Shown piece by piece: positions 17,321 through 27,104 of a DNA stretch of 64,000 nt. The notes below the pieces were generated by a model. It was not told the DNA's origin and ran no database searches. It saw only the letters and a list, made by a program, of their open reading frames with translations. Position 1 is the stretch's first letter. Each line of letters opens with the position of its first letter. Made by a program: the position numbers and the translations under genes. Origin of the DNA: Paenibacillus xylanexedens (GTDB lineage: Bacteria > Bacillota > Bacilli > Paenibacillales > Paenibacillaceae); the NCBI RefSeq assembly GCF_017874615.1, contig NZ_JAGIKV010000001.1, positions 124,001 to 188,000 of the forward strand. The letters run 5' to 3'.

Positions 17321-17464
17321 TATAGAACCTGTTATCAACAGGAGTTATGTTTTTTAGATATTCATGGGTCCTTCTGATCAGTCAGGCCATCGGATGATTC
17401 ATACGAGTTGTCCTCGACTGATAGGTGGACTACATTGTGTTTGCAATAGTGTTGTTGTTGCAGT

Positions 17465-17884
17465 TAGGAAAGCTTACCGTAAGCCGGGTTCTGTGCTCTT
17501 CGTGGTTCATACGGGAACTACCCTCCCACCAGAAGCGACAATCATCTATCTAGGCCATACATTGCTGCACAACTCAAGCGACCAACCTAGACACACCTCG
17601 GGCTAAGGTTGCCTCCTCCAAAGAGGCGGCTGTGTCCCATTAGGTCTTGCTCCAGATGGGGTTTACCAGGAACGAAGTCACCAGCGTTCCTCGGGGTCTC
17701 TTACACCTCGGTTCCATCCTTGCCTGTACCGGAAAATCCGGCCATCGGCGGTCCATTTCTGTGGCACTATCCTTCAACTCGCGCTGACTGGACGTTATCC
17801 AGCATCCTGCCCTGTGGAGCCCGGACTTTCCTCTCGTGGCAACAAAGGCCACCAGCGATTGTCTGTCAAGCTTTCCGAACAACA
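17465..17884 (-). ncRNA. rnpB: RNase P RNA (M1-like), with type-A features
   Basis: Read on the minus strand this contains the universal RNase P RNA blocks: GAGGAAAGTCCGGGCTCC near the 5' end, GTGCCACAGAAA, GGTAAACCCC, AGATAGATGATTGTCGC and ACAGAACCCGGCTTAC near the 3' end. The ends pair as helix P1 (GGAAAGCTT with AAGCTTTCC). Together with protein RnpA it trims the 5' leader from tRNA precursors. The interior has CCGCCGATGGCC and GGAGCAAGACC, which are typical of type-A RNAs, not the type-B form of B. subtilis. The 5' end is set from the promoter at 17891-17919; the 3' end is taken from P1. The 138 bases from 17326 to 17464 show no other feature. Confidence 0.96.
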
Positions 17885-17890
17885 TTACAT

Positions 17891-17919
17891 AGTATACAGG
17901 CATTTAGGTTCCCAGACAA
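17891..17919 (-). promoter_or_regulatory. SigA promoter for rnpB
   Basis: On the minus strand TTGTCT (17919-17914), a 17-base spacer and TATACT (17896-17891) place the RNA start near 17884, a few bases before helix P1. Confidence 0.75.
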
Positions 17920-17956
17920 GCTTAATATTACTGGGAGCTGCACATCAACGGTCTTT

Positions 17957-19072
17957 TTAGATAAACTGGAATACTTCCGTATTTACCTCTGAAGCTGTAA
18001 CTTGCGTATCATATCGTTTTTCTTCCAAACGGGAACGAAGCCAATCCGCTGTTTTTGGTTTCATAATCTTCTCGGAATTATGTCCCGGGTCGATGATACA
18101 CATACCAGCCATTAACGCATCATGAGCCGTGTGGTAATCGATATCTCCAGTCACAATAACATCCGCACCTTTGAAGCGGGCAGTGAGCGCGTAACGGCTG
18201 CCAGAGCCGCCAAGAACCGCTGCTTTTTTGATCTGCTTGTTCAGATCTCCTACGACACGCACATGAGGCACATTGAATTGGGTCTTCACGACCTCCACCA
18301 GCTCACCTAATGTCTTAGGATCCCTAAGGGGTCCCAAGCGTCCCAAACCGAGCGTACGGCCCTTTAAATCCATTGCATAGAGGTCGTAGGCCACTTCCTC
18401 ATACGGATGAGCCTTAAGCATCGCCTGAATGACCTTACTGCGCAGACTTTGGGGTACGATGGTCTCAATCCGCATTTCTTCCACACGCTCCATCTGCCCT
18501 TGGGTACCGATAAACGGTTGAGTCCCTTCACCAGGTACAAATGTTCCTGTACCTTCCGTGTTAAAGCTACACTTGTTGTATTGACCGATACTCCCCGCTC
18601 CGGCTTCCAGAATGGCCTGAAGAACCTGTTCATGATGGGTACGAGGCACAAAGACAGCCAGCTTGTACAGATGATCTGTGTGTACATCTTCCAGCGATTC
18701 TTTACTCTCGATACCGAGTGCCTCGGCCATCCAGTCATTCATACCACCCTCGGCCACATCCAGGTTCGTATGACTGATATAGACAGCGATATCATGTTTA
18801 ATCAGCTTTTCATACAATTTACCCATAGGTGTATCTGTACTCAGTGATTTAACTGGACGGAAAATGATAGCGTGATGAGCGATAATCAGGTTGGCACCAA
18901 TACGAATCGCTTCGTCCACCACTTCATCCGTCACATCCAAAGCAACTAACACGTGACTGATTTCTTTTTGCAAACTGCCGAGCTGCAGACCAATGCGGTC
19001 ATCCGGTACAGCCAGATGTTTGGGAGCGAGTTGCTCCATCAGTTGAATTACAGTTTGACCTTTGGCAAACAT
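17957..19072 (-). CDS. yqfO: Nif3-like dinuclear metal centre protein (YqfO family)
   Basis: 371 residues. The two Nif3 halves (about 1-125 and 240-371) carry the metal ligands in IIAHHAIIFRPVK and ISHTNLDVAEGGMNDW and, at the end, GDIDYHTAHDALMAG and IDPGHNSEKI. Between them is the PII-like insert domain (about 130-235, ending HPYEEVAYDLY) typical of Bacillales members. These proteins form hexameric toroids with a two-metal site; the substrate is not established, and a GTP cyclohydrolase I type 2 label in databases is doubtful. The start overlaps the end of trmK by 25 bases, with GAAGGAGG inside trmK, so the two are coupled as in B. subtilis yqfN-yqfO. Confidence 0.93.
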   Translation of the reverse strand: MFAKGQTVIQLMEQLAPKHLAVPDDRIGLQLGSLQKEISHVLVALDVTDEVVDEAIRIGANLIIAHHAIIFRPVKSLSTDTPMGKLYEKLIKHDIAVYISHTNLDVAEGGMNDWMAEALGIESKESLEDVHTDHLYKLAVFVPRTHHEQVLQAILEAGAGSIGQYNKCSFNTEGTGTFVPGEGTQPFIGTQGQMERVEEMRIETIVPQSLRSKVIQAMLKAHPYEEVAYDLYAMDLKGRTLGLGRLGPLRDPKTLGELVEVVKTQFNVPHVRVVGDLNKQIKKAAVLGGSGSRYALTARFKGADVIVTGDIDYHTAHDALMAGMCIIDPGHNSEKIMKPKTADWLRSRLEEKRYDTQVTASEVNTEVFQFI

Positions 19073-19806
19073 GCCAAAACCTCCTTCAAGTTTGCGATAA
19101 GACGCTCTACCTCAGCCGCCTTGTCCCGGGAAGAATCCTGATCGGATTTGGAGATGGAGTTTACAACCCCTTGCAGTTTGATGATCTCACTTTCCCATTT
19201 GGCAAAAAATACATCCGTCGGTCGATCCACCAAATAAGGTCCCATCCGCAGCAGCAAATCTTCCGTTAATTCTGCCCCGCCTTGAAGCGGACGTGCACGA
19301 TACACCTCTACATTGGCAATCGGGCTTACAGATTGTGGCATCGCCGTTATAATCTCATAGATCTTGCCATCTTCTTCGAGCAACTGTTCTGCTACAACCA
19401 CCCAGTGATGCTCCAGCAACCAGCGTCTGAGGATATCCTCACCCACATTTGGCTGCAAAATAAGTAACTGGACTCCTTCCAGTTTGGATAAACCTCGGTC
19501 CAAAATAGAGGCAATCAAGGCACCACCCATGCCTGCAATGGTGATGACATCCACTTCTCCTGCAGAGATTACATCCAATCCGTCTCCACGGCGTACCGTT
19601 ATTTTTTCTTTCAGGCCAGCATCGCTGACTTGTTTGCATGCAGCATCATAAGGGCCAGGATTGACTTCCCCGGCTACTGCACTTGCAGCTTTCCCACTGC
19701 GGATAGCGGCTACTGGCAGCAACGCGTGGTCTGAACCGATATCAGCCATGCGGCTGCCATCGGGAATTTGATCATGTATTCGCTGTAATCGATTCGAAAG
19801 TTTCAT
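19048..19806 (-). CDS. trmK: tRNA (adenine(22)-N1)-methyltransferase TrmK
   Basis: 252 residues from the ATG at 19806. MKLSNRLQRIHDQIPDGSRMADIGSDHALLP is the usual TrmK opening (motif I DIGSDHALLP), followed by AGEVNPGPYDAA, IAGMGG and LQPNVGEDILRRWL. A C-terminal coiled-coil-like helical domain follows. It methylates A22 of tRNAs using SAM. A longer reading starting at 19890 adds a hydrophobic segment through the upstream gap and is rejected; AGGTG lies five bases before 19806. It sits between rpoD and the Nif3 gene. Confidence 0.95.
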   Translation of the reverse strand: MKLSNRLQRIHDQIPDGSRMADIGSDHALLPVAAIRSGKAASAVAGEVNPGPYDAACKQVSDAGLKEKITVRRGDGLDVISAGEVDVITIAGMGGALIASILDRGLSKLEGVQLLILQPNVGEDILRRWLLEHHWVVVAEQLLEEDGKIYEIITAMPQSVSPIANVEVYRARPLQGGAELTEDLLLRMGPYLVDRPTDVFFAKWESEIIKLQGVVNSISKSDQDSSRDKAAEVERLIANLKEVLACLPKVKL

Positions 19807-19929
19807 GAAGCACCTACACCATTCATTTAATTTATTGATTTGCATTGAACAAGGAAAAGCGATAAAATAAAATCCAATAAAACATTTCAAGGATGAATTT
19901 CCAAAACCAAGAAATCAAGACGTTTAAAT

Positions 19930-19980
19930 TAAAAATAAAGGAGACCCCGCCGCCGCTAAAGCGTCTTGCGGAAAGTCTCC
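19930..19980 (-). terminator. Intrinsic terminator after rpoD
   Basis: GGAGAC (19940-19945) pairs with GTCTCC (19975-19980), with inner CCGC/GCGG. On the minus strand TTTATTTTT follows. It separates the dnaG-rpoD unit from trmK, at least in part. Confidence 0.75.
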
Positions 19981-19990
19981 CATAGTTCGA

Positions 19991-21130
19991 TTATTCGAGG
20001 AAATCCTTGAGTCGTTTACTACGACTCGGGTGACGCAACTTACGAAGAGCCTTGGCTTCGATCTGACGAATACGCTCACGCGTAACACCAAATACCTTGC
20101 CGACTTCCTCCAGCGTTCTCGTCCGTCCATCGTCCAGACCAAAACGTAGACGAAGCACGTTCTCTTCACGTTCAGTCAATGTATCCAATACATCTTCGAG
20201 CTGTTCTTTCAGCAACTCATACGCAGCAGCATCCGCCGGAGCAAGTGCTTCCTGATCCTCAATGAAGTCACCCAGATGGGAGTCATCTTCCTCACCAATC
20301 GGTGTTTCCAGAGAAACCGGTTCCTGAGCAATCTTCGTAATTTCACGAACTTTCTCCACACTCAGATCCATCTCAGCAGCGATTTCTTCTGGTGTCGGTT
20401 CACGCCCAAGTTCCTGCAACAGCTGACGGGATACCCGGATCAGCTTATTAATCGTCTCCACCATGTGCACAGGGATACGAATTGTACGCGCTTGGTCAGC
20501 AATAGCACGAGTGATCGCTTGGCGAATCCACCATGTGGCATACGTACTGAACTTGTATCCTTTTTTGTGGTCGAACTTCTCAACCGCTTTGATCAGACCC
20601 ATATTACCTTCCTGAATCAAATCAAGGAACAACATTCCACGTCCAACGTAACGCTTGGCGATACTGACTACGAGTCGAAGGTTTGCTTCAGCCAGACGAC
20701 GCTTGGCTTCTTCATCACCGTTCTCAATCCGTTTAGCCAGTTGTACTTCATCATCTGCCGACAACAATGGCACACGACCAATTTCCTTGAGATACATACG
20801 GACAGGGTCATTGATTTTAATACCTGGCGGCAAGCTCAGATCATCATCAAAGTGGAATTCGTCCTCTCCCTCTCTGGTGTTGTTCTCGGAATCTTCACTA
20901 GGACGAAGTGTAACCTCTTCATTATTTTCATTTACCACATCGATACCCAGATCGCTCAGTTGCTCATAGAACTCATCCATTTGCTCTGCATCCTGCTCAA
21001 AAGGAGAGAGTTTTTCTATAATTTCCTTGTAATTCAGCGAAGCTCTTTTCTTACCTGATTCAATCAATTGATCTTTAACCTGATCCAGTGTCAATTCTGT
21101 TTCTAGTTCAGTATGCTGATCATTCGCCAT
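19991..21130 (-). CDS. rpoD: Primary RNA polymerase sigma factor SigA (RpoD)
   Basis: 379 residues, the usual short Bacillales length. Region 1.1 (about 10-80) is followed by [16 protein letters not shown] (1.2), regions 2.1-2.4 ending [24 protein letters not shown] in two halves, region 3 and region 4 with [20 protein letters not shown]. It directs RNA polymerase to housekeeping promoters, such as the TTGACA/TATAAT ones listed here. It lies 43 bases downstream of dnaG on the same strand, the conserved macromolecular-synthesis pair. GGAGGAGGGAG precedes the ATG. The B. subtilis cccA gene that follows sigA is absent; trmK comes next. Confidence 0.98.
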   Translation of the reverse strand: MANDQHTELETELTLDQVKDQLIESGKKRASLNYKEIIEKLSPFEQDAEQMDEFYEQLSDLGIDVVNENNEEVTLRPSEDSENNTREGEDEFHFDDDLSLPPGIKINDPVRMYLKEIGRVPLLSADDEVQLAKRIENGDEEAKRRLAEANLRLVVSIAKRYVGRGMLFLDLIQEGNMGLIKAVEKFDHKKGYKFSTYATWWIRQAITRAIADQARTIRIPVHMVETINKLIRVSRQLLQELGREPTPEEIAAEMDLSVEKVREITKIAQEPVSLETPIGEEDDSHLGDFIEDQEALAPADAAAYELLKEQLEDVLDTLTEREENVLRLRFGLDDGRTRTLEEVGKVFGVTRERIRQIEAKALRKLRHPSRSKRLKDFLE

Positions 21131-21173
21131 AATTCGACTCCCTCCTCCCTAGAAACATCTAATCATCAGACGT

Positions 21174-22994
21174 TCACTGTCTCTCTAGGGCAATCATTTC
21201 AATTGCAATCTGTGCCGCGCGTACAGAATCACCTGCCCGCTCTGCAGCAATCATTTCTTCTTTTTTCAAATCGTACTCTTTCTTACGCGGATGCTTCAGC
21301 ACTTCCCTGATGCAATCATCGAGCATTTGAATACTCCATTCACCTGGACCATCCATCATCGAGATTGAACTGACCGTTTTTTCCAGGCGATCATCATGCA
21401 GTGAAGACATAAAACGGCTTGTATCCGACGGTTTGCCTTGCGCATAGTAGGCATATAGATAAGCAGCAATAGCTGCATGATCATCCAAGTTAAAAGCTTC
21501 ACCAAGATGCTCATTCACGTACTGGGCAGCCTCATCATCCTGCAACATCCAGGCAATCAGTTTGCGTTCGGCAGCGTGGTAAGCCGGCAACAGATTGGGT
21601 GTAGGCACCTGCCTATTTTGTTGCCTACCATTATTCCACCTTTTCGGGTTATTATCCCCAAACTGGAGGTTATTTTTCATCGCCTCCCGTTCTTCATTAC
21701 ACTCCTGCTTCAATGTTTCGAAGGATACGTCCACTTCTGCAGCCAGTTCACGAAGATACACTTCCCGCTCTGTTGGAGAAGGTAAGGGGGCAATCAACTT
21801 TACTGCTTCTTTCGAATAGGCGATTTGTCCGCCACCCTCTAGCAGTATATGGCTTTTTTTTAAGTTTATAAGTTTAAATTTTGTAGTTGTCACAGCACCG
21901 TCCACAATCTGGTTTCGGAACCGTTCACCACCATGCTTCCGGATAAAATCATCCGGGTCAAGTCCCTCGGGAATGAGAGCCACTTTGACCTGCAATCCGG
22001 CTTCCTCAAGAATAGGGAAGTTTTTGAGTGCAGCAGCCTGTCCTGCTCTGTCGCCGTCATAACATATGATGACTTCGTCGCACATCCCTTTGAGCATCAG
22101 TGCCTGATTCTCGGTTAACGCCGTACCCATTGCCGCTACACCGTTCTGAATATCCTGATCCCATGCGGAGATGACATCACCATATCCTTCGAACAAAATG
22201 GCTTGCCGTTGTTTGCGAATTGCATTTTTGGCATGATGCAGATTATAGAGAACACGGCTTTTGTTAAATAACCGGGTTTCCGGTGAATTTAGATACTTCG
22301 GTTGCCCGTCTCCCAATATGCGTCCTGCAAATGCAATCGGCTTACCGCTTCTGCCATTAATCGGGAACATAATTCGGTCTCGGAATCGGTCCACATACCC
22401 TTGACCTTCATTTCGAGGTGACAGAAGCCCGCCCTTTTCCATCTCTTCGAGCGGATAGTTGCGTTTCTCGAGAAATTGTACCAGGGTGTCCCAACGATTT
22501 GGTGCAAACCCAATCTGGAACTGGTCGATCAACTTATCGCCAAAACCTCGTGAGCGTAAATACTCCATGGCTGTTTTGCCGTGCTCTGTATTTTTCAACA
22601 AAAAATGATACAGCTTCGCGGTAAGCTCATAAGCCTCCAACAGACGTTCTGTCTCCGGATTCACATGAGCAGATTCACGCCCTTGCCAGTCCCCCATAGA
22701 GATGTGACTTTCTTCCGCCATCGTCTTGACAGCCTCGGGAAAGGATAACCCTTCGATTTCCATCCTGAATTTGATGCCATTTCCACCCGTGCCGCAACCG
22801 TAGCAGTAGAAAATTTGTTTCTCAGGTGTAACGGTGAACGAAGGCGTCTTCTCGGAATGAAAAGGACAGAGGCCTTTCATATACTTCCCCTGTTTGGTCA
22901 GATGCACAAATCGGCTCACCGTATCGACAATATCATTCTGCTGTAACACCGATTCAATAATACTTTCGGGTATACCGCCTTGTCCGGTACTCAT
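21174..22994 (-). CDS. dnaG: DNA primase DnaG
   Basis: 606 residues. The zinc-binding domain has CPFHSEKTPSFTVTPEKQ followed by FYCYGCGTGGN. The RNA polymerase core and Toprim fold follow, with ILFEGYGDVISAWDQD (catalytic Glu) and IICYDGDRAGQAA (DxD). A C-terminal helicase-binding domain (about 460-606) is joined by a Gln/Asn-rich linker. It makes RNA primers for chromosomal replication with DnaB-type helicase. It lies between the YqxD-like gene and rpoD, as in B. subtilis. AAGGTGG lies six bases before the ATG. Confidence 0.98.
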   Translation of the reverse strand: MSTGQGGIPESIIESVLQQNDIVDTVSRFVHLTKQGKYMKGLCPFHSEKTPSFTVTPEKQIFYCYGCGTGGNGIKFRMEIEGLSFPEAVKTMAEESHISMGDWQGRESAHVNPETERLLEAYELTAKLYHFLLKNTEHGKTAMEYLRSRGFGDKLIDQFQIGFAPNRWDTLVQFLEKRNYPLEEMEKGGLLSPRNEGQGYVDRFRDRIMFPINGRSGKPIAFAGRILGDGQPKYLNSPETRLFNKSRVLYNLHHAKNAIRKQRQAILFEGYGDVISAWDQDIQNGVAAMGTALTENQALMLKGMCDEVIICYDGDRAGQAAALKNFPILEEAGLQVKVALIPEGLDPDDFIRKHGGERFRNQIVDGAVTTTKFKLINLKKSHILLEGGGQIAYSKEAVKLIAPLPSPTEREVYLRELAAEVDVSFETLKQECNEEREAMKNNLQFGDNNPKRWNNGRQQNRQVPTPNLLPAYHAAERKLIAWMLQDDEAAQYVNEHLGEAFNLDDHAAIAAYLYAYYAQGKPSDTSRFMSSLHDDRLEKTVSSISMMDGPGEWSIQMLDDCIREVLKHPRKKEYDLKKEEMIAAERAGDSVRAAQIAIEMIALERQ

Positions 22995-23041
22995 CTCTGG
23001 CCACCTTCATCTCTTCAACACGTAAATATAATTCGATAAAC

Positions 23042-23530
23042 TTACACATTCTCCTGCAAATCTTTTAAAAGTTTTGTCAGTTTATGTTGAAACATTTCTC
23101 GATCCTGCTCTGTGAAAGGCTTTGGGCCTTTCCCGTAATGGCCTCTTTTTCGTGCTTTGGCCGCAGTATGACGAGAATCCAACATGAAATCAATGTCACG
23201 ATCGTTGAACTCACGACCACGAAAGGACAAAACATAACAACGTTTGCCAAGCGCAAGTGCCGCAAGTCCATAGTCCTGAGTGATAACCACATCATATGGC
23301 TTAATATGATTAGCAATATACAGGTCTGCGCTCTGATCACTGCGATCCACTTGCACGGTTCGTACCCCTTCTCCTCCTTGAAGCAAATGATCAAATGAAG
23401 AGACTAACAATACGGGGATGTTGAAAAGGCGAGCGGTTTGCGCAATCTCGGTTTTAACCGGGCAAGCATCACCATCCACAACAATGTGGCGTATATTTAA
23501 CTCACTCAAACCCAGACCACCCGGTTTCAT
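23042..23530 (-). CDS. yqxD: YqxD/YaiI-family DUF188 protein
   Basis: 162 residues. The family signature HIVVDGDACPVKTEI lies near residue 15, and YDVVITQDYGLAALALGKRC, then SFRGREFNDRDIDFMLDSRH further on. DUF188 proteins have a PIN-like nuclease fold by sequence; activity is not established. Its place just upstream of dnaG is the conserved Bacillales order. The ATG at 23530 has no visible ribosome site, while an in-frame TTG at 23509 is preceded by GGGTGG seven bases away, so the true protein may be seven residues shorter. Confidence 0.88.
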   Translation of the reverse strand: MKPGGLGLSELNIRHIVVDGDACPVKTEIAQTARLFNIPVLLVSSFDHLLQGGEGVRTVQVDRSDQSADLYIANHIKPYDVVITQDYGLAALALGKRCYVLSFRGREFNDRDIDFMLDSRHTAAKARKRGHYGKGPKPFTEQDREMFQHKLTKLLKDLQENV

Positions 23531-23604
23531 AAAATAGCTGCATATTGTTATATACGACCCCGGCCAGGCAAAATCCTTCTGCCGGAACGAGGGAAATCAA
23601 AGGC

Positions 23605-23655
23605 TAAAATACGGAGCGGTTGTCAAAAATACATTTCACAACCCGTTCCGTATAT
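23605..23655 (-). terminator. Intrinsic terminator after glyS
   Basis: ATACGGA (23609-23615) and TCCGTAT (23647-23653), and GGTTGT (23618-23623) and ACAACC (23638-23643), form a long stem with a small internal loop. On the minus strand TATTTTAG follows. It closes the glyQS unit. The remaining parts of the 208-base gap are plain. Confidence 0.75.
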
Positions 23656-23738
23656 TTATACCCTCATATATCCTTCTTTAATACTGAATTTTAGCTTTGC
23701 GTAAAGTCTGTTGAAAAGGACTCATGAAATACGCCCAA

Positions 23739-25814
23739 TTACCAAACCAACTTGGAAAAATCAGCAAATCCTTTCAAGTCACGATCAATCGCCGCGAGCA
23801 AGGCAAGTCGATTCGCCCGAACAGCTTCATCTTCGGCCATAACCATGACCGAATCGAAGAATGAGGTAATACCATCCTTCCAGGCAGATGCAATAGCCAG
23901 TGCTTCAGCAGCATGATGCTGCGTCAACGCCTGACGATATTCTGCATTCGTTTTGCTCCATGCCTCGTGTAGCTGACGCTCTCCATCTTCTGTGAACAGT
24001 TCTGGATGTACGGAAGCATTGGATGCTTTGGCAGCCAGATTACCCACACGGTTGAACGATTCAACCGTTGTTTTGAATGCGTCTCCTGTCAGAACAGCCG
24101 CCATCAACGCCTCACCTTTTGGCACCACAGCGCTGATATCATCGAATCCGGAAGAAATTACGGCATCCACTACGTCGTAGCGAACTGTTTCGGACAACAA
24201 TTTTTTCACACGAAGCCCGAAGAAGTCTTGCAGATCTTTACGAACCTCTTCATCTGCACGTTTCAACAGGTTCATCTGGGCATGCACTTGAAGTGCTACT
24301 CCGAATACGTCTGACAATGTCAGCGGAAGCTTGTGATCCAGCAAAATCTGTACAATACCTGCAGCCTGACGGCGCAGCGCATACGGATCTTGAGAACCTG
24401 TTGGAATGATGTTGATGGAGAAGCAACCCACGATTGTATCCATTTTGTCCGCAGCACTCACAATGGCACCAACAAGAGAAGCAGGGGATTGATCTCCAGC
24501 GAAACGTGGCTGATAGTGTTCAAATACCGCTTTGGCCACTTCTTCTTTTTCACCAGCTTTACGAGCATAATCCTCACCCATCACACCTTGCAGTTCCGGG
24601 AATTCTCCCACCATCAGTGTCACCAGATCGAATTTGCAGATATCTGCTGAGCGGCTAACGGATTCAGCAACATCACCGGATACTTGCAGTTTGGCAGCAA
24701 GCCCATCGGCAATCTTGCGAATACGACGTACTTTATCTCCAACTGTTCCCAACTCTTCCTGGAAGACGATACTTTCCAGCTTCGACAATGCATCCTTAAT
24801 CTGTAGCTTCTGGTCTTCCTCATAGAAGAACTTGGCATCAGACAGACGTGCACGCAGAACTTTTTCATTCCCTCTGGCAATAACGTCCAGTGAATCACTT
24901 CCGCCGTTACGTACCGTCACGAAGAATGGCAACAATTGTCCTTCATTGTCCAGTACAGGGAAATAACGCTGATGCTCACGCATGGAAGTAATCAATACTT
25001 CTTGTGGAATATTCAAGAATGAGGAGTCAAATGTCCCGAACAATACGGTAGGTGTTTCCACCAGGAACAAAACTTCCTCCAGCAAGTCTTCCTTAATCGC
25101 AATATCCCATTTTTTCTCCGCAGCCAGTGCCTGAATCTGGGATACAATCATCTGTTCACGTTCCTGGATATCAGCAATGACATGTTCGGAACGCAACACT
25201 TCCACGTATGAAGACGGAGTGGAGATCACGGCCTCCTTACCGAGGAACCGATGTCCACGAGTTACATTACCCGACTTAATACTTGTCACTTCCAGATCGA
25301 TAACCTCACTGCCGAGCATAGCTACAATCCAGCGGATTGGACGTACAAATTTGAAATCATAGGAAGCCCAACGCATGAATTTCGGGAACGCCATGGCATG
25401 TAATACAGAAAGTAATCCTTCGCCAACTACAGAAGCTGTTTCCACACCTTTGCTGCTCTTCGTTGCATAGATATATTCGACACCGTTCAATTCTTTGAAC
25501 GTGAATTGGTCTGGTTCAACACCTTGACTGCCAGCGAATCCGAGTGCAGCTTTGCTCCAATTGCCACTGTCGTCCAGGGCAATTTTGCGTGAAGGACCTT
25601 TCACTTCTTCCTCGATATCTTCCTGCTTTTCAGCCACATTCTGAATCAAAACAGCCAGACGGCGCGGTGTAGCATATGCATTCACTTCACCATAAGCAAT
25701 GCGGGATGCGTCAAGCCATTTCACGACACGCTCTTGCAGCTGTGCGATTGCTGCGCGCATAAAGCGTGCAGGTACTTCTTCCAGCCCGATTTCGAACAAC
25801 AGATCCTTAGACAT
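23739..25814 (-). CDS. glyS: Glycine--tRNA ligase beta subunit
   Basis: 691 residues, usual length. It begins [19 protein letters not shown], the conserved N-terminus of the beta chain, and continues with [11 protein letters not shown] and an HD-like domain near 400-480 ([17 protein letters not shown]). The C-terminal tRNA anticodon-binding region includes [22 protein letters not shown]. Together with GlyQ it forms the alpha2beta2 enzyme that charges tRNA-Gly. The start overlaps glyQ by eight bases with AAGGGGGAG upstream, ensuring equal synthesis. Confidence 0.98.
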   Translation of the reverse strand: MSKDLLFEIGLEEVPARFMRAAIAQLQERVVKWLDASRIAYGEVNAYATPRRLAVLIQNVAEKQEDIEEEVKGPSRKIALDDSGNWSKAALGFAGSQGVEPDQFTFKELNGVEYIYATKSSKGVETASVVGEGLLSVLHAMAFPKFMRWASYDFKFVRPIRWIVAMLGSEVIDLEVTSIKSGNVTRGHRFLGKEAVISTPSSYVEVLRSEHVIADIQEREQMIVSQIQALAAEKKWDIAIKEDLLEEVLFLVETPTVLFGTFDSSFLNIPQEVLITSMREHQRYFPVLDNEGQLLPFFVTVRNGGSDSLDVIARGNEKVLRARLSDAKFFYEEDQKLQIKDALSKLESIVFQEELGTVGDKVRRIRKIADGLAAKLQVSGDVAESVSRSADICKFDLVTLMVGEFPELQGVMGEDYARKAGEKEEVAKAVFEHYQPRFAGDQSPASLVGAIVSAADKMDTIVGCFSINIIPTGSQDPYALRRQAAGIVQILLDHKLPLTLSDVFGVALQVHAQMNLLKRADEEVRKDLQDFFGLRVKKLLSETVRYDVVDAVISSGFDDISAVVPKGEALMAAVLTGDAFKTTVESFNRVGNLAAKASNASVHPELFTEDGERQLHEAWSKTNAEYRQALTQHHAAEALAIASAWKDGITSFFDSVMVMAEDEAVRANRLALLAAIDRDLKGFADFSKLVW

Positions 25815-26694
25815 GCTCGGCTCCCCCTTTCTTGATCAGCGGGAAGCCCAGCTTCTCACGCTCTTCCATATATGTTGCAGCGACTTGGCGAGCCAGATTA
25901 CGAACACGTGTGATGTAACCCGTACGTTCCGTTACACTGATAGCTCCACGTGCATCCAACAGGTTGAACGTGTGGGAACATTTCAGCACATAGTCATATG
26001 CCGGGAATACCAGATGCTGCGCCATGGCCTTGTTTGCTTCTTCTTCATGCATGTTGAAGAGTGTAAACAGCATTTTGACATCAGATACTTCAAACGTATA
26101 TTTAGAGTGTTCGAATTCCGGCTGACGGAATACATCACCATAAGTGATACCTTCCACCCATTCCAGATCAAACACATTCTCTTTATCTTGAATGTAAGAA
26201 GCCAAACGCTCCATACCATACGTAATTTCAACAGCTACCGGATTTGTCTCGATTCCACCAACCTGTTGGAAATACGTAAATTGTGTAATTTCCATTCCGT
26301 CCAACCATACTTCCCAACCAAGACCTGCACAACCAAGGGAAGGGTTCTCCCAGTTATCTTCAACAAACCGAATATCATGTTTGAGCGGATCAATGCCCAG
26401 ACGCTTTAGACTTTCCAGGTAAATTTCCTGAATATTGTCCGGTGAAGGCTTGATGATTACCTGGAACTGATGATGCTGGTACAGCCGGTTAGGGTTCTCG
26501 CCATAACGTCCGTCCGAAGGACGACGAGAAGGCTCCACATAGGCCACTTTCCAAGGCTCGGGTCCAAGCGAGCGTAAAAAGGTCATCGGGTTCATCGTAC
26601 CTGCCCCTTTTTCCGTATCGTATGGCTGGACAATAATACAGTTATGCTCGGCCCAGAATTGTTGCAGCGTTAGAATCATCTGCTGAAAATTCAT
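25807..26694 (-). CDS. glyQ: Glycine--tRNA ligase alpha subunit
   Basis: 295 residues from the ATG at 26694. [57 protein letters not shown] and [18 protein letters not shown] are the class II motifs of the tetrameric glycyl-tRNA synthetase alpha chain, which holds the aminoacylation site. AAAGGAG lies seven bases before 26694; two in-frame ATGs just upstream are too close to the ribosome site. The T-box leader upstream should raise expression when uncharged tRNA-Gly builds up. Confidence 0.97.
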   Translation of the reverse strand: MNFQQMILTLQQFWAEHNCIIVQPYDTEKGAGTMNPMTFLRSLGPEPWKVAYVEPSRRPSDGRYGENPNRLYQHHQFQVIIKPSPDNIQEIYLESLKRLGIDPLKHDIRFVEDNWENPSLGCAGLGWEVWLDGMEITQFTYFQQVGGIETNPVAVEITYGMERLASYIQDKENVFDLEWVEGITYGDVFRQPEFEHSKYTFEVSDVKMLFTLFNMHEEEANKAMAQHLVFPAYDYVLKCSHTFNLLDARGAISVTERTGYITRVRNLARQVAATYMEEREKLGFPLIKKGGAEHV

Positions 26695-26749
26695 AATCAT
26701 GCTCCTTTTCAATGGTTTGTTAGCAAGCTTAGGACGGTGAAGACAACAA

Positions 26750-27040
26750 TAAATAGCCCCCGTCCTACGCCTGTTGTACAGACGTAGGGACGAGAGCTAT
26801 TCCCGCGGTTCCACCCTACTTGGCTTAGATCAAACAAGATGATCCTGTTCGTTCCAGCCCACTTTTCCGTGTCCATTCATGCTCCCGAGTGCCGTTTCAA
26901 AAACCGATTCAGCCAGGCTCCCACCATCCCCGGCTCGCTCATTCATGATTCCCAAGTGTTATACAACGACTTGTCTCCATAAATGTAATAAATCCAGTCT
27001 TTTACTTTCTCGTTCAATGCATGTCTCATAAAGAGAAATT
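26750..27040 (-). promoter_or_regulatory. T-box riboswitch leader (tRNA-Gly sensing) with terminator
   Basis: On the minus strand the T-box core AGGGTGGAACCGCGGG lies at 26818-26803, immediately before a terminator in which CGTCCCTACG pairs with CGTAGGACG (about 26795-26754), followed by GGGGGCTATTTATT. An upstream structured region of about 200 bases forms stem I and neighbours. The core would pair with the tRNA acceptor end in the antiterminator. The downstream genes are glyQS, so the specifier should be a Gly codon; I did not place it with certainty. Confidence 0.93.
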
Positions 27041-27047
27041 ATATTTC

Positions 27048-27076
27048 ATAATATATAAAATCTAGTATGAAGTCAA
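27048..27076 (-). promoter_or_regulatory. SigA promoter of the glyQS T-box leader
   Basis: On the minus strand TTGACT (27076-27071), a 17-base spacer and TATTAT (27053-27048) are followed by an AT-rich start region near 27041. Confidence 0.7.
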
Positions 27077-27104
27077 GATATAGTTTCACTTCCACCAAAA
27101 CGCC

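Noticed and set aside
19807..19890. Longer TrmK beginning MKCFIGFYFIAFPCSM
   Set aside because: A hydrophobic leader is unlikely for a tRNA methyltransferase, and a good start with a ribosome site lies at 19806.
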